Assembly: GCA_943736015.1 (NCBI GenBank)
Contig: OX031071.1
Location: 30,350,619-30,414,618, forward strand
Reading direction: 5' to 3'
Length of the DNA: 64,000 bases
Source: Tridacna crocea
Lineage: Eukaryota; Mollusca; Bivalvia; Cardiida; Cardiidae
Shown piece by piece: positions 1-9,382 of the stretch. The number at the start of each line of letters is the position of its first letter. Position 1 is the stretch's first letter. The notes under the pieces were generated by a model. It saw only the letters and a list, made by a program, of their open reading frames with translations, searched no databases and had not been told where the DNA came from. The translations under genes and the position numbers were made by a program.

Positions 1-420
1 TAGATGACAAAGTTATGCTCCGGACAAGTAAAAAATGCATTAAAATGACGATCAAAGGGAAATAATTCAAAGACAGCACATGGTAGAATTAAGATTCTTT
101 TGCACAGAGCTCCGTATTATTGCAAAAAACACAAATACCAAGTTTCAAGTCAATCGGACTTGAGATGACAAAGTTATGCTCCGGACAAGCAGAAAATGCT
201 TTAAAAATTATGATCAAAGGGAAATAACTCAAAGACAGCACATGGTAGAGTTACAGTTCTTTTGCACTGCACTCCGTAACAAAGACAAATGCAAAGTTTA
301 ACGTCAATCCGACTTGAGATGACAAAGTTATGCTCCGGACAAAGAACTGTTAGCTGCGCGCTCGCCCGGACGCTATCAGTGATCCCATAATACGTCCGTC
401 TTCGACGGGTGTATAAAAAT
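1..420 (+). repeat. Tandem ~155-161 bp core repeat ending in a 3' hairpin (HINE-like)
   Basis: The phrase AGATGACAAAGTTATGCTCC recurs at 2, 163 and 317, giving two full units of 161 and 154 bp and the start of a third. The array runs into a short unique tail holding a CCGTC-TTC-GACGG hairpin (396-408) followed by GTGTATAAAAA. Tandem cores plus a terminal hairpin are the layout of bivalve 'pearl' elements and non-autonomous Helentrons. The left end lies outside the window. No coding potential is seen. Confidence 0.6.
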
Positions 421-560
421 GATACATATTTCATGTTTTACAATGATATAAATGCCATGTTTAAAAACATGATACATATGCCACGTTTCACAATGATATA
501 AATACCATGTAAATAAAAAAACGATACAAGTGTCATGTTTGATACAACAATACAAATGCC
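419..560. repeat. Three tandem ~51 bp AT-rich repeats
   Basis: GATACA(T/A) starts at 421, 471 and 523, each followed by a TCATGTTT or CCACGTTT block and an ATATAAATGCC or ATACAAATGCC block. Periods are 50 and 52 bp, with divergence rising to the right. Function unknown. Confidence 0.7.
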
Positions 561-687
561 TGTCTTTTTAAGAAAAATGATGTGTATATTATATCTGTAT
601 AAACCTGTCTTTATCAACTGTCAAGAAATTTTATTCCATGTTGCACTAGAAGTATTATGGGTCCACTACCTAAAATGATTTCATACT

Positions 688-1750
688 AATCTTACGAACA
701 TAGGAGTTCACAACAAATGCATGGCTGAACTACCAATTGCATCGGTAGGCTTCAAATCCATGGTGGACAAATGTCCTCGTTTTTCGAGGCTTAAAAGACC
801 AATACCATAATCACTGATTTAAAAAGACATCTCCCTAACGTAGTTGTTAGGTATTGTATTTAAATCGGGACAAAGCCATGCATGAAGGAGTAGTCCCCCG
901 AAACACACCCCTTCTTATAAAGTCATCATTTATTGATGACTCAAAGCCTTATTAGGCAGTCCGTTTTTGGACAATAAAAATGGGGTTAATGGCTTGATGA
1001 TCAATCCCGGACGAGCCCCAATCTTAGGAACATGAAAGTTCTTAACAAATGCATAGCTGAAATAGAAACTGCATCTTTCGGGATTCGAACCCACAGTAGA
1101 CAAACATTCTGATTTTTCAAGGATTAAAGGACCAATACCATAACCACTGAGCTAAAGAGACATCTCAGTAAAACACAGTAAAATTGTTGTTAGGTATTGT
1201 ATTTAAATCAGGACGAAGCTATGCATGAAGGAGTCATGATTTATTGATGACTCAAAGCCTTATTAGGCAGAAAGTCCGTTTTTGGACAACAACAGGGATT
1301 AATGGCTAAATGGCCAATCCTGGACGAGCCCCAATCTTCGGAACATGAAAGTTCGTCACAAATAAATAGCTGAAATACAAACCGCATCCAGAGGGATTCG
1401 AACCCCTGATAGACAAATATCCTAGGATTCGAGGAATGAATCTAGTCGCAATGACTATCATCAATCTTCCGAAAGAAATTGGCCGAGCCAGGGATCGAAT
1501 TCACGACCTCCTGTTCTCAAGTCCTGTACACTACCGACTGAGCTACCTAGGCTCGGAATTCGAGGATTTCGAGGATTTAGACTTGCATCTAGCGGGATTT
1601 GAACCCACGGCAGACAAATATCCTGATTTTTCGAGGATTAAAAGACCAATACCATAACCACAGAGCTAAAGAGACATCTCCCTAACACAGTAGAGGTATT
1701 GTATTCAAATCGGGGTGAAGCCATGCAAGAAGGAGTGGTCTCCCATAACA
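688..1750 (-). repeat. Three tandem units of a tRNA-headed SINE-like repeat
   Basis: Units start at 688, 1020 and 1333 (period 332 and 313 bp) with an AATCTTnnGAACAT opening. On the minus strand each holds a tRNA-like head with an A-box TAGCTCAGTGG and a B-box GGTTCGAATCC or GGTTCAAATCC. The boxes lie unusually far apart, as in class II (Leu/Ser) tRNAs with a long variable arm. The rest of each unit (for example CATGCATGAAGGAGTAGTC) is shared with 32242-33370. The third unit is interrupted by a second tRNA-like segment. Tandem rather than dispersed arrangement is unusual for a SINE. Confidence 0.6.
1482..1553 (-). other. tRNA-like segment (SINE head) inside the third unit
   Basis: Read on the minus strand this 72-base stretch starts AGCCTAGGTAGCTCAGTCGG and contains GAATTCGATCC, near-matches to the pol III A and B boxes at normal tRNA spacing. 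The T-stem and acceptor stem do not pair properly, so it is not a functional tRNA gene. It resembles the heads of the SINEs at 12455-12737 and 52404-52680. Confidence 0.5.
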
Positions 1751-1993
1751 CCTATCATGTGTTGTAACCAGAGCACGAAACCACGAACTCACTGCTGTAA
1801 TTACATGCTTGATCGATTTCTTTCCAAGGATTGATGACGGTCATTATAACAAGATTCATTTCTTTCTCAGCACAGAACACTGTTTTGACCATGTATATGT
1901 AGGAAAGCATCCAGGCACTTGGAAACAATGTTGCACTTCTTTGAGGGCATTAGAACACAGGGTCGTTAGGTAAAGGGACAACAAAATAGTTCC
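1751..1993. other. No recognised feature
   Basis: I see no coding frame, no family repeat and only a short AACAC...GTGTT inverted repeat near 1760. Confidence 0.5.
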
Positions 1994-2213
1994 TTAACCT
2001 TTTACCGTACAATCCCTGATTTTTAGGACCTTTAGATAGAAGCCTTTTGAAAACATTGTAGGAAATGGAGAAAATACTGGTAACCAGCAATTTTTTCCTT
2101 TTCCCAGAATATTTTCTACCCAGCTGGAAACAAATTTCAAGTTTTGAGTTATGTTTATTTTGTCATCTGCAAGTGCATATAATTTGGACCGGTCTAAAAT
2201 TTTAAAAGTCAAT
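1994..2213 (-). mobile_element. TTAA MITE, family A, 3' end decayed
   Basis: It starts TTAACCTTTTACC and carries the R arm (CCTTTTGAAAACATTG), a damaged central palindrome and the L arm with ATTTTGTCATCTGCAAG. The right terminus no longer ends in GGTAAAGGGTTAA, so this is an old copy. Confidence 0.75.
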
Positions 2214-2222
2214 CATAGAATT

Positions 2223-2372
2223 TTTTTCTGTCCTATGAGGCTCAGTGGCAGAGAGTAAAACTAAAGTCTTCAGGCTTGAGCCTCACTGAAAGCAGTTGGC
2301 TTTTTGCAAGAGCGTCTTTGGACAAGACACATATGAACCTTTCACTAGAAATTGTGAGATCCACGACATACT
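2223..2372 (+). repeat. Decayed tRNA-headed SINE remnant
   Basis: CTATGAGGCTCAGTGG resembles an A-box and GGCTTGAGCCTC a degraded B-box at tRNA spacing. A later TCTTTGGACAAGACAC block resembles CCTTGGACAAGTTAC near 54860. Too damaged to delimit. Confidence 0.3.
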
Positions 2373-2601
2373 TTAACCCTTTACCCCATGAGGCATTTCT
2401 GTAGTATCCCTTATTGACCCTAAATAACAGCAAGGATGAAGCTGTTTCTTATGTGTATATGACATCTTTTGATAGCATAGAAAACATTGTGACAAAAGGT
2501 GAAATTGCTGGTCACCAGCAATTTCACCTTTTGCAACAATGTTTTCCAAAGGCTCCTACAAGCAATGCGTAGAAATGAGTATCTATGGAGTAAAGGGTTA
2601 A
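2373..2601 (+). mobile_element. TTAA MITE, subfamily B, complete
   Basis: TTAA at 2373-2376 and 2598-2601 enclose CCCTTTACCCC and GGAGTAAAGGG termini. Total length is 229 bp, identical to intact family A copies. The palindrome core is of the GGTGAAATTGCT type instead of GGAGAAAATGCT. It shares CTATGGAGTAAAGGG and AGCAAGGATGAA blocks with 19743-19971 and 52912-53151. Confidence 0.85.
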
Positions 2602-2682
2602 TATGTTGGCTGTCCCAGTGATGCAACTGAAATAATCTTGAAAGCGGCAAAATAAGAGCATTCATTTGTTCGTCTTTTTCCT

Positions 2683-2750
2683 GTCTGTCAGTCAATCGAT
2701 CCATTCATCAATCGACCAACCAATCTATCGATCAATCATTCAATCATTCT
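2683..2750. repeat. Imperfect (TCAATCGA/CAATCATT)n simple repeat
   Basis: Interspersed TCAATCGAT, CAATCTATCGAT and CAATCATT words fill the stretch immediately before the LINE. A simple repeat at this place obscures the exact 5' truncation point of the LINE. Confidence 0.6.
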
Positions 2751-2798
2751 GTTTCAATTTTTCAACATACCTTAAGCATAAGAGAGACTTTAACAAAA

Positions 2799-5726
2799 AT
2801 GCCTAATTCAGAAATTCAATTTACAATCAATGACCAACTATTTCTTGAAACACTATTAATGGAAATAAGGGGAAAATCAATTTCTTATGCTTCACACAGG
2901 AAAAAGGTCAATAACAATAGAGAGTTAGAAATCCAGTCAAAAATGAAACATTTGGAACAAAATCTAAATAATAATTCAAACGAATACTTTTCCCTAAAAA
3001 GCGAATATGAACAATTACAACATGAAAGAATCAAAGGTTCAATTGTTCGATCAAGAATAAAATGGAGTATAGAAGGTGAAAAACCTACAAGATATTTTTG
3101 TGGCCTCGAAAAATCAAATACAATTTCAAAAACTGTTAAAAAAATTATCAAAGATGACGGATCTGAAATTACAAAGCAAAAAGATATTCTGGATGAAATT
3201 AAAGTATTTTACCAGTCTCTTTACAAGTCAACAACTTCTGATTTTTCTGTTGATGATTTTAACGATTTTATTTCTGATTTAGAAATACCGAAACTCTCAG
3301 TTGAGGAGTCGAAAAGTATTGAAGGAAAACTGACACTGACAGAAGCTTCTCAAGTCTTAAGAAATATGAAAAATAATCGAAGTCCAGGTACATCCGGTTT
3401 TAACGCCGATTTTTACAAAGTTTTTTGGAACAAGTTAGGAGATTTTGTTGTCAGAGCACTGAACGAAGCATATCATACAAATTCCTTATCTGAAACTCAA
3501 ACACAAGGTTTGATAACATGCATTCCAAAAGGAAATAAACCGAAACAATTCATAAAAAATTGGCGGCCAATAACCTTGTTAAATACCGTATACAAAATCG
3601 GAACAGGATGTATTGCCAACCGAATCAAGCTATTCCTTAATAAGCTTATACACTCTGACCAATCTGGCTTTTTAAAAAACAGATACATAGGAGAAAATAT
3701 TCGACTCGTGTACGATCTTTTACATTACACTGAAGTACATGATATTCCTGGTATAATACTCTTAATCGACTTCGAAAAAGCATTTGATTCCCTGTCTTGG
3801 TCTTTTGTTAACAAAACTCTCGAAACTTTCAATTTTGGACCATCAGTAATGAAATGGTTCAATGTATTTTATCAAGATGCAAAGTCAACAGTTTCTCAGT
3901 GTGGATTTTTATCAAACTTCTTCAGAATTGAGAGAGGTTGTCGCCAAGGAGACCCTTTGTCTAGCTACATTTTCATTTTATGTGCCGAAATATTATCCAT
4001 TTACATAAGAAATAATAAAAATATAAAAGGAATAAACATTAAAGGTACAGAATTTAAGTTATCACAGTTTGCAGACGATACAAGTATATTTCTTGACGGA
4101 TCGGAAAAATCTTTAAACGAAACGCTTAATTCCCTATCAAAATTTTCTCAATTATCCGGTCTAAACATTAATTTCAATAAAACTAAAGTTGTTTGGATCG
4201 GAAAGAAAAAATACAGTTCTGACACCATTAAAACGAAATGGAAATTGATATGGGGACATGTGAAATTTGAGTTATTGGGTATAACTTTTCACGTAGATTT
4301 AAACAAAATAATTGATTTAAATTTCATATCAAAATTGAATGAAATAGAAAATACAATTAAACGATGGAACCGACGTATCCTCACCCCAATAGGAAAAATT
4401 ACAGTTATAAAAAGTTTACTTATTTCAAAATTGAACCACATGTTTCTTGCCCTACCAAATCCTCCTGAAAACATAGTTTCGCAGCTCCAAAATACATTTT
4501 ATACATATATTTGGGAAGGCTGTCATAAAATAAAAAGGTCAGTTGTCACAAAAGATTATATGTACGGTGGACTGAAAATGATAAATGTTAAAGCCTTTAT
4601 TAATTCACTAAAAATCACTTGGATCAGACGTCTGATTAGAAGCAAAAGTGGATGGGTAAATATTACTGACGAACTAATAAATATTGAAAAGTTATGTTTA
4701 TGTGGAAAAGACTTTATAGAAAATCTGATAAACAAAATAACAAATCCATTTTGGATAGATGTGCTTAAAGCGCTATGTCAGTTAATAGATACTGTTAAAA
4801 TAGACAATACGAACATTCAAGACATTCCAATATTCTACAACCCGAACATCAAAATTAATGGCAAAAGTATTTTTCTAAATAAGGTATACAAGGCTGGCAT
4901 TAACTGTATAGGAGATTTATTCAATTCTAATGGTTCCTTCTCAAGCGCAGAACAAATAAATACAAAATACAACTTGTCGCTTAATTTTTTAACTTTTCAG
5001 CAATTAAAGTGCGCTATTAAAAAGTACCTAACAGATCTGTCCTTAAAAACCGAAAACATTTGTAAACAACATAGACCCATAATACCACCATACCTTCAAC
5101 TGATTCTTAAGGATTCAAAAGGTTCAAAAAGTATCTATCAAAGTCTTAACAAAAACAACGACCAGCCAGTGTGTGTTCAAACTTGGGCACAGAAATTAAA
5201 CATCAGCATAGATTTCGATGAATGGAAACAAATATTTTTCTTACCGTTTTCAATAACAAAAGATTCATATATACAATGGTTCCAATATCGAATTATTCAC
5301 CGCATTCTTGGAGTAAATAAGTTCTTATACAAAATAAAATATATTGACTCTTCAGATTGCACTTTTTGTACTGACGAACAAGAAACAATTGAGCATTTAT
5401 TCTGGAACTGTCCAAAAGTTAAACCAATTATCTCAAATTACTTAAAATACAATGGAACCATTTACTTAAATCTAACTGTTAAAAGAATGTTGTTTGGATA
5501 CGTCAAATCTAATACCTACGCGAAAAATACTCTTCTCATTTTGTTTAAAATGTACATCTTTAAATGTAGATCTAGAAAACAAATACCTACAGAAACTGGT
5601 GCCAGGAATTTTATATCTATTAAATTTACGATTCTAAGAAAAGCAGCCATCGAAAACAATAATCTAGAATGTTTTAATAAAGACTGGGAAAACTTTACTT
5701 GTTTTATGGATAATTCAAGAGATTAA
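2799..5726 (+). CDS. LINE ORF2 fragment: reverse transcriptase with C-terminal zinc knuckle, no endonuclease
   Basis: 975 codons without a stop. The protein would copy LINE RNA into DNA at a nicked target in the nucleus. Visible parts in order: a charged, coiled-coil-like linker (residues 1-120); reverse transcriptase fingers with NWRPITLLNTVYKI (254-267); motif A IDFEKAFDSLSW (323-334, catalytic Asp324); the GCRQGDPLSS block (380-389); and the catalytic FADD (424-427). A thumb/connection follows, then a zinc-knuckle-like CTFC...H...C cluster near 854-873, the zf-RVT arrangement of L1/Tx1-type elements. Full ORF2 proteins carry an N-terminal apurinic endonuclease of roughly 230 residues; it is absent. 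The ATG is an internal methionine, since the frame is open upstream. All visible catalytic residues are kept, but without the endonuclease the copy should be unable to mobilise itself. Base composition is AT-rich like its surroundings. Confidence 0.9.
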   Translation: MPNSEIQFTINDQLFLETLLMEIRGKSISYASHRKKVNNNRELEIQSKMKHLEQNLNNNSNEYFSLKSEYEQLQHERIKGSIVRSRIKWSIEGEKPTRYFCGLEKSNTISKTVKKIIKDDGSEITKQKDILDEIKVFYQSLYKSTTSDFSVDDFNDFISDLEIPKLSVEESKSIEGKLTLTEASQVLRNMKNNRSPGTSGFNADFYKVFWNKLGDFVVRALNEAYHTNSLSETQTQGLITCIPKGNKPKQFIKNWRPITLLNTVYKIGTGCIANRIKLFLNKLIHSDQSGFLKNRYIGENIRLVYDLLHYTEVHDIPGIILLIDFEKAFDSLSWSFVNKTLETFNFGPSVMKWFNVFYQDAKSTVSQCGFLSNFFRIERGCRQGDPLSSYIFILCAEILSIYIRNNKNIKGINIKGTEFKLSQFADDTSIFLDGSEKSLNETLNSLSKFSQLSGLNINFNKTKVVWIGKKKYSSDTIKTKWKLIWGHVKFELLGITFHVDLNKIIDLNFISKLNEIENTIKRWNRRILTPIGKITVIKSLLISKLNHMFLALPNPPENIVSQLQNTFYTYIWEGCHKIKRSVVTKDYMYGGLKMINVKAFINSLKITWIRRLIRSKSGWVNITDELINIEKLCLCGKDFIENLINKITNPFWIDVLKALCQLIDTVKIDNTNIQDIPIFYNPNIKINGKSIFLNKVYKAGINCIGDLFNSNGSFSSAEQINTKYNLSLNFLTFQQLKCAIKKYLTDLSLKTENICKQHRPIIPPYLQLILKDSKGSKSIYQSLNKNNDQPVCVQTWAQKLNISIDFDEWKQIFFLPFSITKDSYIQWFQYRIIHRILGVNKFLYKIKYIDSSDCTFCTDEQETIEHLFWNCPKVKPIISNYLKYNGTIYLNLTVKRMLFGYVKSNTYAKNTLLILFKMYIFKCRSRKQIPTETGARNFISIKFTILRKAAIENNNLECFNKDWENFTCFMDNSRD

Positions 5727-5894
5727 TATTTTTTTTTTCTCTAAACCTGGGAAAATTCACTTTCTTTTCTTCATGTTTATTATCTGTTTTTGTTTCTTTG
5801 TCCCTAACTGTATGACCATGAATTGTATTACTTTGCTTTGTAAGATGTGGAGAGGGATAGCTCCCCGACCCTCACACACCAATATACGGGGACA

Positions 5895-5896
<2 letters not shown>

Positions 5897-5930
<34 letters not shown>
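5897..5930 (+). other. LINE poly(A) tail, 34 A
   Basis: A pure run of 34 A follows GGGGACAAT, giving an AATAAA signal directly at the start of the tail. Long pure tails shorten quickly, so this supports a recent insertion. It may also be partly an assembly-length artefact. Confidence 0.9.
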
Positions 5931-5932
<2 letters not shown>

Positions 5933-6074
5933 TGCGGCTGCTTTTACTTTCTCATTTTGTGACGAGAACACATCTAATATCACAGTCTGGATCTCCCCTT
6001 GGCCACTTAGGTCACTGAAACAAAAGTATCCAAAAAGTTATAACGATTTCAGCAATGTTCTGTGAAAAAGGGGC

Positions 6075-6317
6075 TTAAACCTTTACCAAACGACAAAATT
6101 TTCGACTGGTCAAAGTTAAAAGTACCTGCAGGGGAAAAACAAAACAAAAAAAAAGAAACAGAACTTAAAAGTTGAAATTTGTTTCCAGAAAGGTAGAAAA
6201 CATTGTGGGAAAAGGAGAAAATGCTGGTTAACAGCATTTTCTCCTTTTCCCACAATATTTTCAAGAGGCTTCTATCTCAGGGTTGTAAAAACCAGGGATT
6301 GTTTGGTAAAGGGTCAA
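6075..6317 (+). mobile_element. TTAA MITE, family A
   Basis: TTAAACCTTTACCAAACGAC opens the L arm. A near-perfect palindrome follows (GAAAACATTGTGGG arms), then the R arm and GGTAAAGGGTCAA, a mutated right target copy. An A-rich insertion in the L arm makes it longer than the 229-bp norm. Confidence 0.85.
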
Positions 6318-6439
6318 AGCATCTGCAAAATATATTGACCCAGGTCTACCTGCGCAGTCTGCCCTGTTCCTGAGTCATTTTACGCTGTAGACTGTGATAT
6401 CATGGCTCGGCTAGAGTCGGGGTAGTCTTAGTAAGCAGA

Positions 6440-6600
6440 ATGTAGACTAAGTCGTGCATGTGCATTTTTCATGACCCTGCTGCAATTTGTTGCGGAAATA
6501 TCTCCCCTTGAACTTTTTTTCAACTTTTACTTTTGTACTAAACGATTCTGGATTCTATCACAAAGACTTATTTTTGTAACAAGGAGCTGCAAGTGTCAAG
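6440..6600 (+). repeat. Fragment of the Helitron-like element seen at 29898-31199
   Basis: ACTTTTACTTTTGTACTAAACGATTCTG and AACAAGGAGCTG-type blocks match the stretch just before the 3' end of 29898-31199 (around 31095-31165). The terminal hairpin and CTAG are missing here. Confidence 0.45.
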
Positions 6601-6604
6601 AAAA

Positions 6605-7305
6605 ATATGTTATTAAGCTCGCCAAAGGCTCGCTCAATAACGTTTTCCCTGGACTCGTTAAAATATCTCAAAAGCCAACTCACATCCGATCCTATATTAA
6701 ACACATAATCTCCCTTGCTTTCAGTGTAATATACCCATTGCTAATTTTCTTAACTTATACATGTTTGTTATCACATTTTTTGGCGTCATTTATCACGTCA
6801 TTTTATACATATTTCATACTTGTAAGTGAATGGTTCTTATGAATAATGCCGCTGGTGCATTTATGAATGTTTTTTGCATCATCTGAACTATAGTTTGTGA
6901 AATATCGTTATGTGATAAAAGAATCTGATATTTTTTGGCGTTTGAGATAAGATTTTCAAAATTAATTTCGCCAGGGAAATGTTATTAAGCTCACAAAAGA
7001 CTCGCTTAATAACATTTCCCGAGACTCGTTTAATAAAATCTTATCTCAAACGCCAACTCATTTCAGATCCTATATATCTTATACACGTTGACATCACATT
7101 TTATATGACGTCATTTATGACGTCATTTTATTCGTATTTCATACAAGTGAACAGGTCTTAAGGATAATAACGCAGGCGCATTTATGAATGTTTTTGCATC
7201 ATTTGATCTCTATTTTGTGAAATGTTGTTATGTGATTAAAGAATCTGACATGCGTGAGCGTTTGAGACAAACTTTCATTAAACTCGTCAAAGAAGATGTT
7301 ATTAA
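6605..7305. repeat. Foldback repeat, two tandem ~370 bp units with nested palindromes
   Basis: GTTATTAAGCTC starts at 6609 and 6981, and TGAATGTTTTTTGCATCAT and its partner recur in each unit. At the unit junction an imperfect palindrome spans 6937-7054. Its outer 20-base arms (6937-6956 and 7035-7054) are perfect complements, as are the inner 15-base arms GAAATGTTATTAAGC (6976-6990) and 7004-7018. The second unit contains two TGACGTCA octamers (7106-7113 and 7118-7125). Identity unknown; it behaves like a foldback transposon remnant. Confidence 0.65.
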
Positions 7306-7395
7306 CCCTTTGGCTTCTAAGCGCGACTCCCTCACCTTTTGCAGATAGTGTAGATCAAGATCAGAAGTAACCCCACACCCCTCATTCTCAAATAA
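7305..7395 (+). repeat. Short dispersed repeat C fragment (GTGTAGATCAAGATCAGA type)
   Basis: TTAACCCTTTGGCTTCTAAG, CCTTTTGCAGATAGTGTAG and ATCAAGATCAGA match pieces at 9085-9300, 18384-18495 and 29690-29812. In better copies the AGATCAGACTG block is palindromic. Confidence 0.5.
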
Positions 7396-7424
7396 CATAC
7401 AAAAACTTATTGTTCTATGCACTG

Positions 7425-7788
7425 GGATGTTGATTGATTGTATTTGCTTATATCTATCGTCGCCACCGGTTGCCCATATGGGCGACGCCCCCCTGAATGC
7501 TGTTAGTATTGTTAAGGGGATAGTGTAGATACAACACATAAAACCCATCTTAATCCTTTACCAAAATATGACTGGTTTTTACGTCCCTGAGATAGAAACC
7601 TTTTGAAAAAATTGTGGGAAAAGGAGAAAATGCCGGTAACCAGCATTTTCTCCTTTTACCAAAATGCTTTCTACCAAGCTGGAAACAAATTTTAATTTTT
7701 GAGTTACGTTTATTATTTCGTCTGCAAGTGCTTTCAATTTGGACAAGTCTAAATTTTTTATGTTTGGTAAAGGGTTAAGTTACGCCCG
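7425..7788 (-). mobile_element. SINE A tail, split by a MITE
   Basis: CGCCACCGGTTGCCCATATGG, GCTGTTAGTATTGTTA and AACCCATC match the body of the full SINE at 9383-9670. The match stops at 7549 inside CCCATCTTAA and resumes with GTTACGCCC at 7779, directly after the inserted MITE. Confidence 0.8.
7550..7778 (-). mobile_element. TTAA MITE, family A, complete, inside a SINE
   Basis: TTAA at 7550-7553 and 7775-7778 flank a TCCTTTACC...GGTAAAGGG element of exactly 229 bp. The uninterrupted SINE at 9383-9670 reads CCCATCTTAAGTTACGCCC and serves as the empty site, showing that a single TTAA was duplicated. Confidence 0.95.
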
Positions 7789-8086
7789 GCATCCTGGGTA
7801 CAAAACCGGACTACTTTTCTACGCGACAACCGTAACTTTGAATTTTGAACTAAAACAAATTTTTATTCAATAAAACGCTACAGGTCTGGTGCTATTCATT
7901 CAGCTATGATCAGCAGTTAAGAGAAATCTGGAGCTAAAACAGGCCTTATTTTTCCACAAACGTATTGATAAAAGCCATTTTCTCCATTGATACTTTATAG
8001 CGCGTATTACTACAATCTCCTCAATATCAGGGACAGTAATGCGTCGTATAAGACAGGTCCAATCTCTGAAGAATATGTCTTGTCAG
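7789..8086 (-). repeat. Repeat X, minus orientation
   Basis: This is the reverse complement of 9681-10004 and 44006-44345, sharing TTTTCTACGCGAC, GGAGCTAAAACAGGCC and TTCTCCATTG blocks. About 300-340 bp, non-coding. Termini are unclear. Possibly a non-autonomous DNA element. Confidence 0.65.
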
Positions 8087-8245
8087 CCGATATAGGAAAA
8101 TAGGTAGAGCGACACAATGTTTCGGTTCACTACAGGTTGCGGGTTCGAATCCCCGGCTTGCCAACTAAGATTACTAATAGTCTTTCGGGTAAGACATTAA
8201 ACCGATGTCCTGTGTGACGGTGCCATACGCCGAGCACGTTAAAGA
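8087..8245 (+). mobile_element. SINE A head, tail deleted
   Basis: A tRNA-like head ending GCGGGTTCGAATCCCCGGC is followed by ACTAATAGTCTTTCGGGTAAGACATTAAACC and GAGCACGTTAAAGAACCAGGCG-type body sequence, shared with 9383-9670. It stops abruptly at GGCGAAGC. Confidence 0.75.
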
Positions 8246-8279
8246 ACCAGGCGAAGCTCTCATTAGTTTCGGCCTGTAT

Positions 8280-8430
8280 CAAAGGTTTGTTTTTTGAATA
8301 TGCGATAGACAGTTGTCGTTCCTGACAGGCTACACGGACAAGAAAGAAAATCGAATCGTTTCAAATTCTTTAATCCGTAAGCTGCTTGGCGTGACTTCAA
8401 AGACCTTTTGCGGATAGTATATTTGCAGTA
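8280..8430 (+). repeat. Repeat Y, plus orientation
   Basis: GACAGTTGTCGTTCCTGACAGG, CTACACGGACAAG and CGTGACTTCAAAGACC are reverse complements of blocks at 9170-9300. It forms part of the inverted arms described for 7425-10425. Confidence 0.65.
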
Positions 8431-8447
8431 TAATAAATTCGTTGTAC

Positions 8448-8574
8448 GGTCAGGTGGCAGGGGACTGGGAAACTTGTTCACGGCTGTGGTGAATCATATC
8501 GCCCTGAGTTCGGCTCTGGGCGACCTATTTCACCACGGCCGTGAACAAGTTTCCAAGTCCCCTGCCACCTGACC
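8448..8574. repeat. Inverted repeat with 46-base arms and a 35-base loop
   Basis: 8448-8493 and 8529-8574 are reverse complements with about two mismatches (GGTCAGGTGGCAGGGGACT against AGTCCCCTGCCACCTGACC at the outer ends). The loop holds its own TCGCCC...GGGCGA stem, so the whole can form a 120-base cruciform or RNA hairpin. Identity unknown. Confidence 0.85.
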
Positions 8575-8792
8575 ATAAAACTAATAAAGTCTCAATTGGA
8601 CCTCGTATTCAAATTTCAGCCGTCACATGATACCTCTGTTTGGCAGTAAAGTTATGCGGCAACGAAAATCTAAAAGCTTCGTAGATAAGTAGATTAAAAT
8701 TAGAGAAAAAAAGATCTCTAAGAAGTTTGAAATGACCTGAGTCCCTCGTGTTGAAAAATATATTTTCTTTTTACCTTTTTCCTTCTATACGA

Positions 8793-9059
8793 GCCCGCCC
8801 GGGTGGCTAAGTGGTGAGCGTGTTGGATTCATGACCTGGTAGTTGTCAGTTCGATACCCGGTTGAGGCGAACTTTCTTTCAGGCATATTTTCGCCTCTCA
8901 CCTCTGCTGAAGCATGTGAGAAATGTAGTCGGTGGCTTTGGAAAGAAAGGTGTTTTAGTACTGGCGTAAGAAAAATAGGAGACACATATGCGTCACCGAC
9001 CGCCATGATATGACCTAAGCTGTGAAAGTGGCGTTAAACTCCAATACACTCAACCAAAT
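8793..9059 (+). mobile_element. SINE B (tRNA-headed), complete, 12-bp target duplication
   Basis: Flanked by CCTTCTATACGA at 8781-8792 and 9060-9071. The head has GGGTGGCTAAGTGG (A-box) and AGTTCGATACC (B-box). The body includes TTCTTTCAGGCATATTTTCGCC and CTCTGCTGAAGCATGTGAG. The 3' end is CTCCAATACACTCAACCAAAT. 267 bp. Copies at 38235-38504 and 48001-48248. It landed between the two inverted arms. Confidence 0.95.
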
Positions 9060-9084
9060 CCTTCTATACGAATGGAATGAAGGT

Positions 9085-9300
9085 ATTTTCGGAGAAGGAT
9101 TTTACCTTATTGGACAGTGTAAGTTCAAGATCAGACTGTACGTTTTGTGCAGTCTGATCTTAATCTATGCTATCCACAAAAGGTCCTTGAGGTCACGCTT
9201 CTATCCTAAAGATTAAAGGATTTGAAACTATTCTATTTTCTTCCTTGTCCGTGTAGCCTGTCAGGAACGACAACTGTCTATCGTATTTCTTAAAACAAAC
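9085..9300 (-). repeat. Repeat Y, minus orientation, with palindromic repeat C
   Basis: Partner of 8280-8430 in inverse orientation. It also keeps a palindrome, AGATCAGACTG (9128-9138) with CAGTCTGATCT (9150-9160), that the other arm lacks. A similar Y/C composite lies at 12870-12990. Confidence 0.65.
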
Positions 9301-9382
9301 CATTGAGTTACTTCCCAGTGTTAGACCCACAGCATGTCTTGCATAGCTCAATAGGTTTTGTTGTCTGCGTATGTCATAGTCT

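Larger units (their letters stand above)
2751..5930 (+). mobile_element. 5'-truncated non-LTR retrotransposon (LINE, L1/Tx1-like)
   Basis: The element consists of an uninterrupted reverse transcriptase ORF (2799-5726), a ~170-base 3' untranslated region and a 34-A tail. There is no room for an apurinic endonuclease domain upstream, so it is 5' truncated, as most LINE insertions are. The left border is approximate because the reading frame is open back to at least 2640 through simple-sequence DNA. I could not find a convincing target-site duplication beside the tail, which starts GATGCGGCTG after the A run. An intact ORF and a long pure poly(A) point to a young insertion. Confidence 0.85.

Noticed and set aside
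2799..2801. True start codon of the LINE protein
   Set aside because: The frame is open upstream to at least 2640, and LINE ORF2 proteins begin with an endonuclease; this is an internal methionine.
7106..7125. Functional CRE enhancer pair
   Set aside because: The TGACGTCA octamers sit inside a repeat with no gene nearby; sequence alone does not support regulation.
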